DNA from: Budvicia aquatica DSM 5075 = ATCC 35567 | GTDB taxonomy: Bacteria > Pseudomonadota > Gammaproteobacteria > Enterobacterales > Enterobacteriaceae | Assembly (NCBI RefSeq): GCF_000427805.1 | Contig: NZ_ATYS01000008.1 | Coordinates: forward strand, 62,333 to 126,332 | Direction of reading: 5' to 3' | Length of the DNA stretch: 64,000 nt | Shown here: positions 1 to 8,871 of the stretch, one piece after another | How positions within the stretch are numbered: position 1 is the stretch's first letter | Layout of the letters: each line of letters starts with the position of its first letter | The notes under the pieces: generated by a model | Seen by the model: only the letters and a program-made list of their open reading frames with translations | Told to the model about the DNA's origin: nothing | The model's database searches: none | Translations under genes and position numbers: made by a program

Positions 1-1454
1 ATATGGTTATTGCCCGCGTCGTAAACGGCGCACTACAAATTTTAGGGCGATTAAAACAGCGAGTCCATTTAGCCGAAGGTCTTGATAAAGACAACTATTT
101 GAGTGAAGAAGCCATGGAACGCGGCTTGGCTTGCCTGAGTTTGTTTGCTGAGCGCCTGCAAGGTTTCTCGCCGGACAGCGTAAGGATTGTCGGAACTCAT
201 ACCTTACGACTGGCGGTAAATAGTGAAGAATTCCTATCAAGGGCAAAACATATTCTGCCCTATCCCATCGAAATTATTTCCGGTCAGGAAGAAGCACGCC
301 TGATTTATATGGGTGTCGCACATACCCAACCTGAAAAAGGTCGAAAGCTGGTTATAGATATTGGCGGTGGCTCAACCGAGATGGTAATCGGTGAGGATTT
401 CAGCCCCACCTTAGCCGAAAGCCGGCGTATGGGATGCGTTAGCTTTTCTAAACAGTTTTTTCCTGGTGAAGAAATTAGTAAACAACATTTTCAGCGTGCA
501 CAGCTCGCCGCAGAACAAAAATTAGAAAATTTATCCTGGCAGTACAGAGTTGAAGGGTGGAAATTTGCTTTAGGTGCATCAGGTACCATTAAGGCCGTTA
601 ATAATGTCATTGTTGAAATGGGTGAAAAAGACGGCGTTATTACCCCTGAGCGCTTAGCTCTGGTTGTTGAACGAGTATTGAAATTCCGCTCGTTTAAATC
701 TATCAATTTGCCGGGCCTATCTCCTGACCGTCAAAGCGTGTTTGTTCCCGGTTTAGCTATCCTATGCGGCGTATTTAATGCTTTATCAATTAAAGAGCTC
801 AGGCTCTCTAATGGTGCACTTCGGGAAGGAGTCCTTTATGAAATGGAAAGCCGCTTCAGGCATCAAGATATTCGAAGCAGAACGGCGATCAGCTTGGCAG
901 AACACTACAATATAGATCGGGAACAGGCCGCAAGAGTATTAGAAACAACCCATACTCTCTATTCTCAATGGGTTACTGATAACCAGAATTTAGCCCATCC
1001 ACAGCTGGAAGCGTTACTCGGCTGGGCGGCTATGCTGCACGAAGTGGGTTTAAGTATTAACCATAGCAATATGCAACGCCATTCAGCCTATATCCTGCAA
1101 AATACTAACCTACCGGGGTTCAATCAGGAACATCAGCTCTTATTAGCTACGCTGGTGCGTTTTCATCGTAAGAGCATCAAACTCGATGAATTACCTAGAT
1201 TCAATTTAGTAAAAAAACGTCAGGTTATCCCGCTGATTCAATTATTACGCTTGGCCATATTGTTAAACAATCAACGGCAGTCGACTACCGCTCCGGATTA
1301 TTTCCGACTGGTTAGCGATGACAATCATCTGTCATTATTCTTTCCGCCAGATTATCTGAATATAAACGCCTTAGTTCTGGCAGACCTTGAACGGGAACAG
1401 GAATATTGGGATGAAGTTACCGGTTGGAAGCTAAGTATAAAAAGTGACGCTTAA
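1..1454 (+). CDS. ppx: Exopolyphosphatase Ppx (5' end cut by window)
   Basis: Processively hydrolyses inorganic polyphosphate (and pppGpp in related enzymes), releasing orthophosphate. The frame is already open at the window edge; the first visible Met (base 3) aligns with an internal position of E. coli Ppx, so about 23-24 N-terminal residues, including the first phosphate-binding loop, lie outside. The second sugar-kinase/Hsp70-type ATPase motif is visible as [14 protein letters not shown] around residue 117, followed by SRRMGCVSF and LGASGTIKA. The C-terminal half has the HD-like region typical of the long Ppx form ([13 protein letters not shown]). In E. coli the gene follows ppk; here it is followed by a repeat and ompW, which is a different neighbour. 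Identification is confident from sustained similarity along the protein. Confidence 0.96.
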   Translation, partial: MVIARVVNGALQILGRLKQRVHLAEGLDKDNYLSEEAMERGLACLSLFAERLQGFSPDSVRIVGTHTLRLAVNSEEFLSRAKHILPYPIEIISGQEEARLIYMGVAHTQPEKGRKLVIDIGGGSTEMVIGEDFSPTLAESRRMGCVSFSKQFFPGEEISKQHFQRAQLAAEQKLENLSWQYRVEGWKFALGASGTIKAVNNVIVEMGEKDGVITPERLALVVERVLKFRSFKSINLPGLSPDRQSVFVPGLAILCGVFNALSIKELRLSNGALREGVLYEMESRFRHQDIRSRTAISLAEHYNIDREQAARVLETTHTLYSQWVTDNQNLAHPQLEALLGWAAMLHEVGLSINHSNMQRHSAYILQNTNLPGFNQEHQLLLATLVRFHRKSIKLDELPRFNLVKKRQVIPLIQLLRLAILLNNQRQSTTAPDYFRLVSDDNHLSLFFPPDYLNINALVLADLEREQEYWDEVTGWKLSIKSDA

Positions 1455-1502
1455 AGCCTAATGCTTGTCAGTTAAGCATTTCTATATGATGTGACTCCAC
1501 TC

Positions 1503-1607
1503 AATCGTCATCCCGGCGAAAGCCGAGATCTAGGTTTTAGCTAACCCGCTGGCATTTAGCCTAAGGGCTGGACCCCGTTTTTCAACGGGGTGACGAGGGT
1601 AATGGTT
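1503..1607. repeat. Dispersed intergenic repeat, copy A
   Basis: Non-coding palindromic element of about 105 bp between ppx and the ompW terminator. The left end CGTCATCCC and right end GGGGTGACG are inverted repeats with one mismatch, and there are internal small hairpins (GGCGAAAGCC; CCCCGTTTTTCAACGGGG). The core shares AGGTTTTA and CCCGTTTTTCAAC with a second copy near 51.55-52.05 kb. Family is not named here; it resembles widespread bacterial repeats that begin GTCATCCCGGCGAAAGCC. Confidence 0.6.
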
Positions 1608-1700
1608 CCGTAATAACTAGGCGAATCATTGGCTTACGTTTATTGACTGCCCTTAACTGATCGGCATTACGTTTAAAGCCAATATTTCTTTTAGTCAGTA

Positions 1701-1729
1701 AAAAGCCCCGATTTCAGATCGGGGCTTTT
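1701..1729. terminator. Bidirectional terminator between ppx and ompW
   Basis: A perfect 12-bp stem, AAAAGCCCCGAT and ATCGGGGCTTTT, around a 5-nt loop. T-runs on both sides make it usable by ompW (minus strand) and by any read-through from ppx. Confidence 0.85.
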
Positions 1730-1764
1730 AGCTATTCATTATCGAACTTATGGCTCAGTGGTAC

Positions 1765-2418
1765 TTAGAATTTATAACCAACGCCGAACATAAATGCGAA
1801 CGGGTCAAGGCGTGTACTAACACTGTGATTTGTACGGTTACCGGCAGCATCCGTTGAGGTAAATTTCACATCAGTATCAATATTCATCCACCAAACTGAA
1901 GTATTCACCATCCAGTTTTTATCGATGTTGTAGTCAACACCGGCCTGCAATGCCACACCCCATGAATCATCAACGCTTAAATTGCTTAAGCCAGCACCTT
2001 TACCAGTGCTGTTAAAATCTTCGCTGAAGAATGTGGTGTAGTTAATACCGGCACCTAAATATGGACGCCACTGGCTTTCTGCATTGCCGAAATAATATTG
2101 GGCCATCAGTGATGGAGGCAACTGTTTAACGGTTGCAATATTACCGACTCCGCCAACGCCTACGTCATGCTTAAACGGCGTTGCGCCTAATAATTCAATA
2201 CCGATATTATCAGTAATCATATAGCCGAAAGTTAAACCAAGCTGAGTATTGTTACTGACATTAAATGACCCTGTACCTTCCAATACTCTGTCAGATCCTT
2301 CATTTGGTCTGACCGTTACCGACCCAGCACGAAACAGAAAGTCACCGGCCTGATGAGCAAAAGTGATTGACGGCGCTAACGTTGCAGCAATTAGGCATAC
2401 CAGAGGGAGTTTTTTCAT
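1765..2418 (-). CDS. ompW: Outer membrane protein W
   Basis: Small eight-stranded beta-barrel of the outer membrane, a member of the OmpW family implicated in transport of small hydrophobic compounds and in stress and anaerobic adaptation. The 217-residue protein starts with a signal peptide ending near PSITFA, followed by the family start HQAGDFLFRAGSVTVRPN; alternating hydrophobic strands follow (LGLTFGYMITDNIGIELLG, WRPYLGAGINYTTF) and it ends in the outer-membrane C-terminal Phe (FAFMFGVGYKF). It is transcribed divergently from yciC across a 400-bp intergenic region holding a perfect FNR-type palindrome, as expected because E. coli ompW is FNR-activated. Its 3' end meets a strong bidirectional terminator. 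Confidence 0.97.
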   Translation of the reverse strand: MKKLPLVCLIAATLAPSITFAHQAGDFLFRAGSVTVRPNEGSDRVLEGTGSFNVSNNTQLGLTFGYMITDNIGIELLGATPFKHDVGVGGVGNIATVKQLPPSLMAQYYFGNAESQWRPYLGAGINYTTFFSEDFNSTGKGAGLSNLSVDDSWGVALQAGVDYNIDKNWMVNTSVWWMNIDTDVKFTSTDAAGNRTNHSVSTRLDPFAFMFGVGYKF

Positions 2419-2562
2419 AATCCATATTCCTTTTAGGGTTAATATGCGGAGAAATATACCCCGTTAGGAGTAAAATTGATTCAATCGAGATCACAGTTTT
2501 GAGCTAATTTTAATAAAACAGTGAACTTATCAAATTTTAACTCCACCAATATTTACACATAT

Positions 2563-2576
2563 TTGATCAAGATCAA
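2563..2576. promoter_or_regulatory. FNR box in the ompW-yciC intergenic region
   Basis: TTGAT-CAAG-ATCAA is an exact match to the FNR consensus TTGATnnnnATCAA. It lies 145-158 bp upstream of the ompW start codon and about 245 bp upstream of yciC. Distance and family knowledge (FNR activation of E. coli ompW) favour ompW as the target. The rest of the 2419-2820 interval is AT-rich and I see no gene in it. Confidence 0.7.
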
Positions 2577-2820
2577 TTGCGCTAAAAATGCAACGCATAA
2601 ACAACCTGATTGTTGAATTTTTCATCTGATAACGGCAGGCCTAAATTAACTCAATTAATTCCTAATCGTTATTATTTAATAAGTAATTAAAGATAAAATC
2701 AGCAGTGGCGATAGCCAATTTGCTTAAAAGGATAAACAATAAAATACAAGACTAATTATGAACAGGTTACAATCACTGCCGATCCAAACCATTTGAATCT
2801 TGTTTTCTTCAGGAGATGTT

Positions 2821-3588
2821 ATGTCCATCACGGCCAATTCACTATCCCGTGACAGCGTTAATTTTATACGTAATCAGCTATCCAGCTTTATTATGCTGGC
2901 CTTGCTGACCTCTTTTATCATGGTCGCACTATTACATGCGCTGGCACCCGATTTATCAGAACTACAGGCATTGGTCAGTAATGCCGTTGGCGGTGTAACC
3001 CCCATGAGTCGAAGCGAGCTCAGAGCGATTGTCGCAGCAATGCCAAAAGAACAACAGATTGCTATTGCTGAGGCGACAATACCGCTAGTTACCGCGACAG
3101 CAGGAAGCTTCTTGATCAGCAATCTGCTACTCACTGCTGGCGTAATAACCTTGGTTCAACAGGTTTCAAATCAGCAAGCAACAAGTGCCATTCGAGCGCT
3201 TGGGGCTTCTGTCCATATATTACCGAAACTGCTTATTCTGTTTATTATTTCAACCTTTGTTATTTTAATCGGGCTATCGTTCTATTTTTTACCGGGCATC
3301 TTTTTGACCTACGCTCTGGTCCTGTCGCCGGCTATTCTGATAAGTTCTCAGAAAGGGATCATTGATTCCATTATCATGAGCTGGAAAATAGCCTTGGCTA
3401 ATATCAAAATTATCCTGCCGGCCTTTTTGTTTGCGATATCAGTGGAATTTCTTCTTTATGCACTCACCATTGAAATGGCAATGCGCTCCTCAATCGTGGT
3501 ATCAATATTATTGGTCGGTGCAGGGAATTTAATCACAGCATATTTTTTAGTCTACCTGTTCAGATTCTATATGTTGGTTAAGCAATAA
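2821..3588 (+). CDS. yciC: YciC-family (UPF0259) inner membrane protein
   Basis: Predicted polytopic inner-membrane protein of unknown function. The start at 2821 (MSITANSLSRDSVNFIRNQ) is chosen over an in-frame upstream codon because AGGAG precedes it by 6 bases and E. coli YciC begins MSITAQS. Hydrophobic segments are visible near residues 20-42, 85-115, 140-175, 195-220 and 230-250, giving roughly 255 residues, close to the usual 247. In E. coli yciC, yciB and yciA are contiguous; here a transporter and a dehydrogenase gene separate yciC from yciB. A terminator and a 13-bp tandem repeat follow the stop. Confidence 0.93.
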   Translation: MSITANSLSRDSVNFIRNQLSSFIMLALLTSFIMVALLHALAPDLSELQALVSNAVGGVTPMSRSELRAIVAAMPKEQQIAIAEATIPLVTATAGSFLISNLLLTAGVITLVQQVSNQQATSAIRALGASVHILPKLLILFIISTFVILIGLSFYFLPGIFLTYALVLSPAILISSQKGIIDSIIMSWKIALANIKIILPAFLFAISVEFLLYALTIEMAMRSSIVVSILLVGAGNLITAYFLVYLFRFYMLVKQ

Positions 3589-3591
3589 GTA

Positions 3592-3633
3592 AAAAGCAAA
3601 ACGGCGAGTTTTAAACCCCGCCGTTTCGCTTTT
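3592..3633 (+). terminator. Terminator after yciC
   Basis: Long stem with one mismatch: AAAAGC-A-AAACGGCG pairs with CGCCGTTT-C-GCTTTT around a 12-nt loop. T-rich on both strands, so it may also stop the convergent SulP gene. Confidence 0.75.
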
Positions 3634-3693
3634 GTAACTAACCGTTGTAACTAACTGTTGTAACTAACTGTTGTAACTAACTGTTGTAACTAA
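3632..3693. repeat. 13-bp tandem repeat, about 4.8 units
   Basis: Head-to-tail units of TTGTAACTAACYG: the first has CG at its end, the next three are identical with TG, the fifth decays after TTGTAACTAA. It fills the gap between the yciC terminator and the stop of the convergent SulP gene and codes for nothing obvious. Probably a simple tandem array subject to copy-number slippage. Confidence 0.9.
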
Positions 3694-3703
3694 ATAATTA
3701 CCC

Positions 3704-5413
3704 TTACTCTTCAGTGTTTAAAGCGCTTTCTTTACTTTGAATAAGTTTAAGAGCCAGATAGAGATCGGGAACTAATAGAATGTCTTCTTCTTTCATTGCT
3801 GGCCGATTGTCTTTAAACCAACGGGTTAATTCTGTCCTTCTCCCCGCCAGTACTAACTTCACTTTGCGCACCTTCAAATCACGCTTTAGCTCATCAATCG
3901 CGGCTAACACGCTGATGTCTGCGTAGGTAAAACTTGCCACAGCATCTATCACCACCCAGCGCGGCTGAAAAGGTGTACTATCAACCAAGTTGAGAATCCG
4001 TCGCTTAAAATAAGCAACGTTGAAATAGGTCAGCGGAGAGTTAAACCGATACATCATCACCCCCGGCACAGCCTTAACGTTATGGCTATTTCCCAGAGAA
4101 TGGATCATACCATCCTCATTGACACCTAATAATTGCTCAGTAGGTCTGAACACCGTACGCAAAAATTGCAGTAATCCAAGAAGAACAGCCAGCCCGATAC
4201 CTTGAATAACGCCAATTAATAATACGCAGACAAAAGTAAAGCAGGCTAAACGAAACGCTGATTTATTGCGTTTTCTCAGTCCCCAAATGCCACGCAAATC
4301 CATTAGAGACCATGCCGCATATATCAGTACAACGCCTAAAGCCGATACTGGGATATATTTAAGCGGCTGAGTGAAAAAAAGAACCACTAGAGCTATCACT
4401 AAAGCGGCAATAATAGAAACCAGCTGGCTTTTACCACCATTAGAGTCATTAACCGCAGTACGGGAGTCGGCCCCGCTAATGGCAAACCCTTGTGATAAGC
4501 CAGACATGATATTCGCCATGCCTAACGCTCTGAATTCAACGTCAGCATTAATTTCGTAACCATTTTTAGCCGCAAAACTCCGGGCGGTAAGCATCAGGCT
4601 CACAAAGCTAATAAGCGCTAAGTTAAGAGCCGGAATAACCAGGTCACGCATCAATCCCGGCTGAAAGTCGCCCCAATGAACGACGGGCAGACCGGACTCA
4701 AATCCTACCCCGCCAATGGTTAAAATTCCGTATTGCTGAACGGAACATCCCCATGCCAGAGCAGTGGTGATGATAATAGCGATCAAAGGCGCTGGCCATT
4801 GACTACGGAATCGCTTAATAACGATCAGAATAACCAAGGTTAATGCTGACATCGCTAAAGTCAGTAAATGGCTATTTAGAATTTGGCCGGGCAAAGCAAT
4901 TATTTTTTCAATCAGCTGATTTTCGTTCAGCTGAATTCCCAAAACCTTACCCAGTTGCCCGACCATAATAGTGACGGCAACCCCATTTAATAAACCGGAA
5001 AGAATAGGATGGGAAAGCAAATCTGCCAGAGCGCCTAGTCGAAATTTACTGGCCAGAAGACACCACCCTCCCATCATCAAGGTCATCATAATGGTCAACT
5101 GCCAGTGAAGCTCAAGATCGCCGGCCGCCAATGGTGTCACTACCGCCGCAATAACCGCACAGGTCGTTGCATCAGGTCCGACAATCAACTGACGAGAAGA
5201 GCCAAATAGCGCATAAGCTATCATGGGTAAAATACAGGAATATAAACCAACAATGGCGCCAACGCCGGCCAGTTCGGCATAAGCAATAGCAACCGGTAGC
5301 GCTACGGCGGCTACCGATAACCCGGCTTTGATATCCGGTTTCAGCCAACGTCTATCGTATGCTAATAAACTTTTTAATCCCGGCATCCAGTTTAAAAGGA
5401 CTCTTCCGAACAT
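3704..5413 (-). CDS. SulP-family anion transporter with STAS domain
   Basis: Inner-membrane anion transporter (SLC26/SulP family; members carry sulfate, bicarbonate or C4-dicarboxylates). N-terminal half: a Sulfate_transp core with about 10-12 hydrophobic segments and the family signature region AELAGVGAIVGLYSCILPMIAYALFG. From about residue 440 a cytoplasmic STAS domain (VIDAVASFTYADISVLAAIDEL). The start at 5413 (MFGRVLLNW) is preferred to the longest frame because AGAGGA lies 5-6 bases upstream; this gives 569 residues, near E. coli DauA (559). N-terminal sequence differs enough from DauA that the substrate cannot be assigned. It sits opposite to its neighbours inside an otherwise conserved yci cluster, so it is an insertion relative to E. 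coli. Confidence 0.9.
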   Translation of the reverse strand: MFGRVLLNWMPGLKSLLAYDRRWLKPDIKAGLSVAAVALPVAIAYAELAGVGAIVGLYSCILPMIAYALFGSSRQLIVGPDATTCAVIAAVVTPLAAGDLELHWQLTIMMTLMMGGWCLLASKFRLGALADLLSHPILSGLLNGVAVTIMVGQLGKVLGIQLNENQLIEKIIALPGQILNSHLLTLAMSALTLVILIVIKRFRSQWPAPLIAIIITTALAWGCSVQQYGILTIGGVGFESGLPVVHWGDFQPGLMRDLVIPALNLALISFVSLMLTARSFAAKNGYEINADVEFRALGMANIMSGLSQGFAISGADSRTAVNDSNGGKSQLVSIIAALVIALVVLFFTQPLKYIPVSALGVVLIYAAWSLMDLRGIWGLRKRNKSAFRLACFTFVCVLLIGVIQGIGLAVLLGLLQFLRTVFRPTEQLLGVNEDGMIHSLGNSHNVKAVPGVMMYRFNSPLTYFNVAYFKRRILNLVDSTPFQPRWVVIDAVASFTYADISVLAAIDELKRDLKVRKVKLVLAGRRTELTRWFKDNRPAMKEEDILLVPDLYLALKLIQSKESALNTEE

Positions 5414-5637
5414 TTTATCCTCTGTCGGCAACGACAATGTCAGCGAATACATAGGGTCTGTGATTTTAATGATAGAACATAATGCTTGGCTAGATAGGCG
5501 CTGACAAGGCCGATTATTGCTATATTTCGCTTTTCAGCCATAAAGTTACCTCACCGCCTCGTTTTAGCACTTTTCCCCCATGCTTAAAAAGAATACGATA
5601 GGCTTTCTGAATATCACTAATAATAACGGGAGTGCTA

Positions 5638-6507
5638 ATGGCTAAGATTAGTTTTGTCGGACTTGGCGTTATGGGATACCCCATGGCTCGCCACCTGCAA
5701 AAAGCAGGACATGACGTAACAGTTTACAACCGAACCACCGCCAAGGCAGAACAGTGGGTCAAAGAATTCGGTGGAAAACTGGCATTAACTCCGCGTGAAG
5801 CTGCTATCGGTGCCGACATGGTAATGACCTGTGTCGGTAATGATAATGACGTTCGCTCAGTATATTACGGCGACGACGGTATTTTTGCCGGAGCCGAGCC
5901 TGGAGCCCTGCTGATTGACCATACAACTGCCTCAGCTGATTTGGCTAAAGAACTCTATCTCGCAGCTAAAAAGCAAGGGTTTGATTTCCTTGACGCTCCA
6001 GTATCCGGAGGCCAGGCTGGTGCAGAGAATGCGGTCCTGACCGTTATGTGTGGTGGAGATGAAGAAGTATTTAAACGCGCAGAACCTGTGCTTAGCGTTT
6101 ATGGCAAAGCGGTAACCTTAGTTGGTGCCAGCGGCTGTGGCCAACTATGTAAAATGGCAAATCAACTCTGTATTGCAAACGTTTTAGCCGGCGTTTCTGA
6201 AGCAGTACGCTTTGCTCAAAAGGCCGGTTTAGACGTTAATATCGTGCGTGACGTCGTTAAAATGGGGTCAGGCAGTTCATGGCAGTTAGAGAACCGGGCC
6301 GCAACTATGGCTGAAGGTAAATTTGACTTTGGCTTTGCCATTGACTGGATCCGCAAAGATTTAGGGTTCTGTTTTGAGGAAGCTGAACGCAACGGCGCTA
6401 AGTTACCTTTTGCTAAACAAATTGATGAAGCTTATGCCGAATTGCAACAGCGTGGACTTGGCCGCTGCGATACCTCAGCGTTAATCTGTATTCTTGATGA
6501 TAAATAA
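5638..6507 (+). CDS. NAD(P)-dependent 3-hydroxyisobutyrate dehydrogenase-like oxidoreductase
   Basis: Beta-hydroxyacid dehydrogenase family (3-hydroxyisobutyrate, tartronate semialdehyde or related substrate). The Rossmann motif FVGLGVMGYPMARHL is at the N-terminus, the substrate-binding motif DAPVSGGQAGAENAVL near residue 122, and the catalytic Lys region GCGQLCKMANQ near residue 170. Start chosen at ATG 5638 with GGGAG 5 bases upstream, rather than the GTG two codons earlier; 289 residues is normal. It resembles the unnamed proteobacterial branch rather than GarR, GlxR or YihU of E. coli, so the substrate is not assigned. Stands alone between the SulP gene and yciB. Confidence 0.9.
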   Translation: MAKISFVGLGVMGYPMARHLQKAGHDVTVYNRTTAKAEQWVKEFGGKLALTPREAAIGADMVMTCVGNDNDVRSVYYGDDGIFAGAEPGALLIDHTTASADLAKELYLAAKKQGFDFLDAPVSGGQAGAENAVLTVMCGGDEEVFKRAEPVLSVYGKAVTLVGASGCGQLCKMANQLCIANVLAGVSEAVRFAQKAGLDVNIVRDVVKMGSGSSWQLENRAATMAEGKFDFGFAIDWIRKDLGFCFEEAERNGAKLPFAKQIDEAYAELQQRGLGRCDTSALICILDDK

Positions 6508-6588
6508 TTATCAGTAACACTGGCGGCGGGTATAATCCTGCCGCCAAATTCGGTATAGTCAGCAGCCAACTGACCAATGGAAAGATTT

Positions 6589-7149
6589 ATGAAGCAGTTT
6601 CTTGATTTTCTGCCCCTGATTGTTTTTTTTGCCGTTTATAAACTTTATGACATCTATATGGCTTCCGGTGCACTTATTGCTGCAACCGCACTTGCTGTTA
6701 TCTATAGTTTAATAAAATTCCGTAAAGTTGAAAAAATGATGATAGTGACGTTTGTCATGGTCGTTATTTTCGGTACGTTAACCATCGTTTTCCACTCAGA
6801 TGAGTTTATTAAGTGGAAGGTCACGGTTATCTATGCCCTTTTCTCTCTAGGCCTTTTATTCAGCCAGTTTGTTCTGAAAAAGACCTTAATTAAAACGATG
6901 CTCGGCAAGGAAATTACGTTACCTGAACACGTCTGGACTAAGCTGAATATTGCATGGTCGCTGTTCTTTCTTGCCTGTGGACTCCTTAATATCTATGTCG
7001 CCTTTTGGTTATCACAGGATATCTGGGTTAACTTCAAGGTATTCGGTTTAACCGGCCTGACCTTAATCTTCACGTTGATAAGTGGCGTTTATATTTATCG
7101 CCATATTCCGGAAGAACAAAAAAATCCGGCGAGCGATAAACAAGATTAA
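6589..7149 (+). CDS. yciB: Inner membrane-spanning protein YciB (septation protein A)
   Basis: Polytopic inner-membrane protein (IspZ/YciB family) linked to cell-envelope synthesis and division. Starting at 6589 gives [23 protein letters not shown], the family N-terminus; an upstream in-frame ATG would add four residues not found in relatives. Five hydrophobic segments and the conserved stretch [18 protein letters not shown] and [18 protein letters not shown] are visible. The 186-residue length is a little longer than E. coli (179) because of a polar tail [12 protein letters not shown]. Followed by yciA after 135 bp, the usual order. Confidence 0.97.
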   Translation: MKQFLDFLPLIVFFAVYKLYDIYMASGALIAATALAVIYSLIKFRKVEKMMIVTFVMVVIFGTLTIVFHSDEFIKWKVTVIYALFSLGLLFSQFVLKKTLIKTMLGKEITLPEHVWTKLNIAWSLFFLACGLLNIYVAFWLSQDIWVNFKVFGLTGLTLIFTLISGVYIYRHIPEEQKNPASDKQD

Positions 7150-7284
7150 AAAATACAGCCTTTATATTTTGCCAACGCCGATATATCAAAAGTAACGTAA
7201 ACTGATATAGCAGAGCGGTTGAGTTGTGGCCCATCATTAGCGCCATTATCTTTAAACTTTAATAGACCTAATCAGAATAGCACT

Positions 7285-7704
7285 ATGAGCAAACAAGAAC
7301 GTACTCCCCATGGGGAGCTAGTACTGCGTACATTAGCCATGCCAGCTGACACTAACGCCAACGGTGATATATTTGGTGGCTGGATCATGTCACAAATGGA
7401 TATCGGCGGCGCTATACTGGCTAAAGAAATGGCCCGTGGCCGCGTAGTGACCGTAGCTGTTGATGCTATTACTTTTCTTAAGCCCGTCACCGTGGGAGAC
7501 GTTGTCTGTTGTTATGCCCACTGTATCCGTACCGGTCGTAGCTCGATTACGGTAAATATGGAAGTCTGGGTTAAGAAAGTCTCTTCAGAGCCTATCGGAC
7601 AACGCTATTGCGTTACAGAGGCCATATTTACCTATGTTGCGGTAAGCGACGAAGGTAAATCGCGCGCGCTACCCGATGGTAAAAGAAATTATACTGCTGA
7701 GTAA
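7285..7704 (+). CDS. yciA: Acyl-CoA thioesterase YciA
   Basis: Hot-dog fold thioesterase that hydrolyses a broad range of acyl-CoAs in the cytoplasm. The 139-residue frame from ATG 7285 (MSKQERTPHGELVLRTLAM) matches the family start; the longer frame begins in non-conserved sequence. The catalytic/binding segment ADTNANGDIFGGWIMSQMD is intact, as is VTVAVDAITFLKPVTVGD and VWVKKVSSEPIGQRY. Ends at a strong hairpin shared with convergent tonB. Confidence 0.97.
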   Translation: MSKQERTPHGELVLRTLAMPADTNANGDIFGGWIMSQMDIGGAILAKEMARGRVVTVAVDAITFLKPVTVGDVVCCYAHCIRTGRSSITVNMEVWVKKVSSEPIGQRYCVTEAIFTYVAVSDEGKSRALPDGKRNYTAE

Positions 7705-7779
7705 TCAGCGATATCTCGCGATAAAAATAACCGCCTAACGGCACTGAGATAGCCCTTATCCTCATACACGACCAATGAT

Positions 7780-7810
7780 AAAACGGGCCGCATTCAGCGG
7801 CCCGTTTTAT
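7780..7810. terminator. Bidirectional yciA/tonB terminator
   Basis: 12-bp perfect stem AAAACGGGCCGC / GCGGCCCGTTTT around a short loop, with T-runs on both sides. Positioned between the convergent genes yciA and tonB. Confidence 0.9.
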
Positions 7811-7840
7811 ATTCAAGTTCAGGAAAATTAACGACTGGAG

Positions 7841-8635
7841 CTACTGGATTTTCGCCCCGCCGTCAATTTTAAAAATAATGGTCAGCGTTTTATCTTTAAC
7901 CACCACGGGGGTATAACGCCATTTTTTCAGTGCAAGCTTCACATCTCGCTCAAACATTCTTGGCGGGGTTGCTGAAATAATTCTTACGTTCTCGATTCGT
8001 CCGTCTTCATTAATATCAAACATCACCTTAATTTCGCCTTCAATTCGGCGATCAAACGCTTGCTTTGGATATGCAGGCTCAACCTGCTTCAGGATCTTAG
8101 AACCCGTAGAAGGCGCGGCACCCTGTGCCGATGATTGTGGGCCACTGGTTACCGGACTAATATTACTGCTGGTCAGCGGAGATGTCGCAGGTTTATCAAT
8201 ATCAGCTTTTTCAACCGGTTCTTTTTTAGGCTCTTTCTTTGGCTGCTTTTTAGGTTTTTGAACCGGTTTGGGTTCCGGCTTTTTCTCTGGCTTAGGTTTC
8301 TCTATCGGTTTTTCCGCTGGCTTAGGTTCCGGAATAGGCTCAGGAATAACGACAGGTTCGGATTCAGGAATAGGTTCTGGTTCGGAAACATCGGGTTCTT
8401 CTGGTTCACTTTTAGCTTCAGTAGCCTGAGTTTCTTGCTCTGCATTAGCCTGCGGAGCAGCAAACATTGCTGGATTGACCATCACAACATTCATTGGGGC
8501 CGCTTCTTCTGCGATCGGTATTTCAACCTGATCTTTAATTGAGGCAAAAACAAGCCCGCCAATAAGTGACGCATGAAGACAGACTGAAAATGTGATCGGC
8601 CAAGAAAAACGACGCGCTAAAAAGAACTTTTTCAA
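7841..8635 (-). CDS. tonB: TonB energy-transducing protein
   Basis: Periplasm-spanning protein that, with ExbB and ExbD, couples the proton motive force to siderophore and vitamin B12 receptors. One N-terminal membrane anchor (FSWPITFSVCLHASLIGGLVF, with the SxxxH-type His), then a long Pro/Glu then Pro/Lys-rich rigid linker (about residues 70-150, PEPIPEPKPAEKPIEKPKPE type), then the C-terminal domain with AYPKQAFDRRIEGEIKVMFDI and MFERDVKLALKKWRYTP. No ATG exists at the expected position: TTG 8635 (preceded by GGAATGG) or TTG 8659 are the possible starts before an in-frame stop. Length 264 or 272 versus 239 in E. coli. A Fur box lies 52-70 bp upstream. Confidence 0.95.
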   Translation of the reverse strand: MKKFFLARRFSWPITFSVCLHASLIGGLVFASIKDQVEIPIAEEAAPMNVVMVNPAMFAAPQANAEQETQATEAKSEPEEPDVSEPEPIPESEPVVIPEPIPEPKPAEKPIEKPKPEKKPEPKPVQKPKKQPKKEPKKEPVEKADIDKPATSPLTSSNISPVTSGPQSSAQGAAPSTGSKILKQVEPAYPKQAFDRRIEGEIKVMFDINEDGRIENVRIISATPPRMFERDVKLALKKWRYTPVVVKDKTLTIIFKIDGGAKIQ

Positions 8636-8687
8636 AAAATAGCCATTCCAATGTTTCAACGTAGGAAGAATTCTAAATGAAAATGGT

Positions 8688-8706
8688 AATGATATTCAAT
8701 ATCATT
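8688..8706. promoter_or_regulatory. Fur box upstream of tonB
   Basis: AATGATATT-C-AATATCATT is a perfect 9-1-9 inverted repeat; its core TGATATTcAATATCA matches the 7-1-7 Fur consensus TGATAATnATTATCA with one symmetric substitution per half. Position upstream of tonB fits iron repression of tonB by Fur, known in E. coli. Confidence 0.85.
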
Positions 8707-8871
8707 TTTAACATAATACCAGATAACAGACGGAAGTCTGATTTTAAACCGGTTATATAGGTTCTGATTTGCTAAAACTGATGATACCACTTGAAATTGG
8801 CATTGATGTATAAGATTAAATCACATAACTTAATCAGTGAGTTTACTCACCATGATAATGAGGATAGTGCT

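Noticed and set aside
3632-3693. 13-bp repeats considered as a CRISPR array
   Set aside because: Units are contiguous with no spacers and far too short; it is a simple tandem repeat.
8135-8542. 135-codon plus-strand frame rich in Phe and Arg
   Set aside because: Antisense of the Pro/Lys/Glu-rich TonB linker, whose biased codons leave the opposite strand open.
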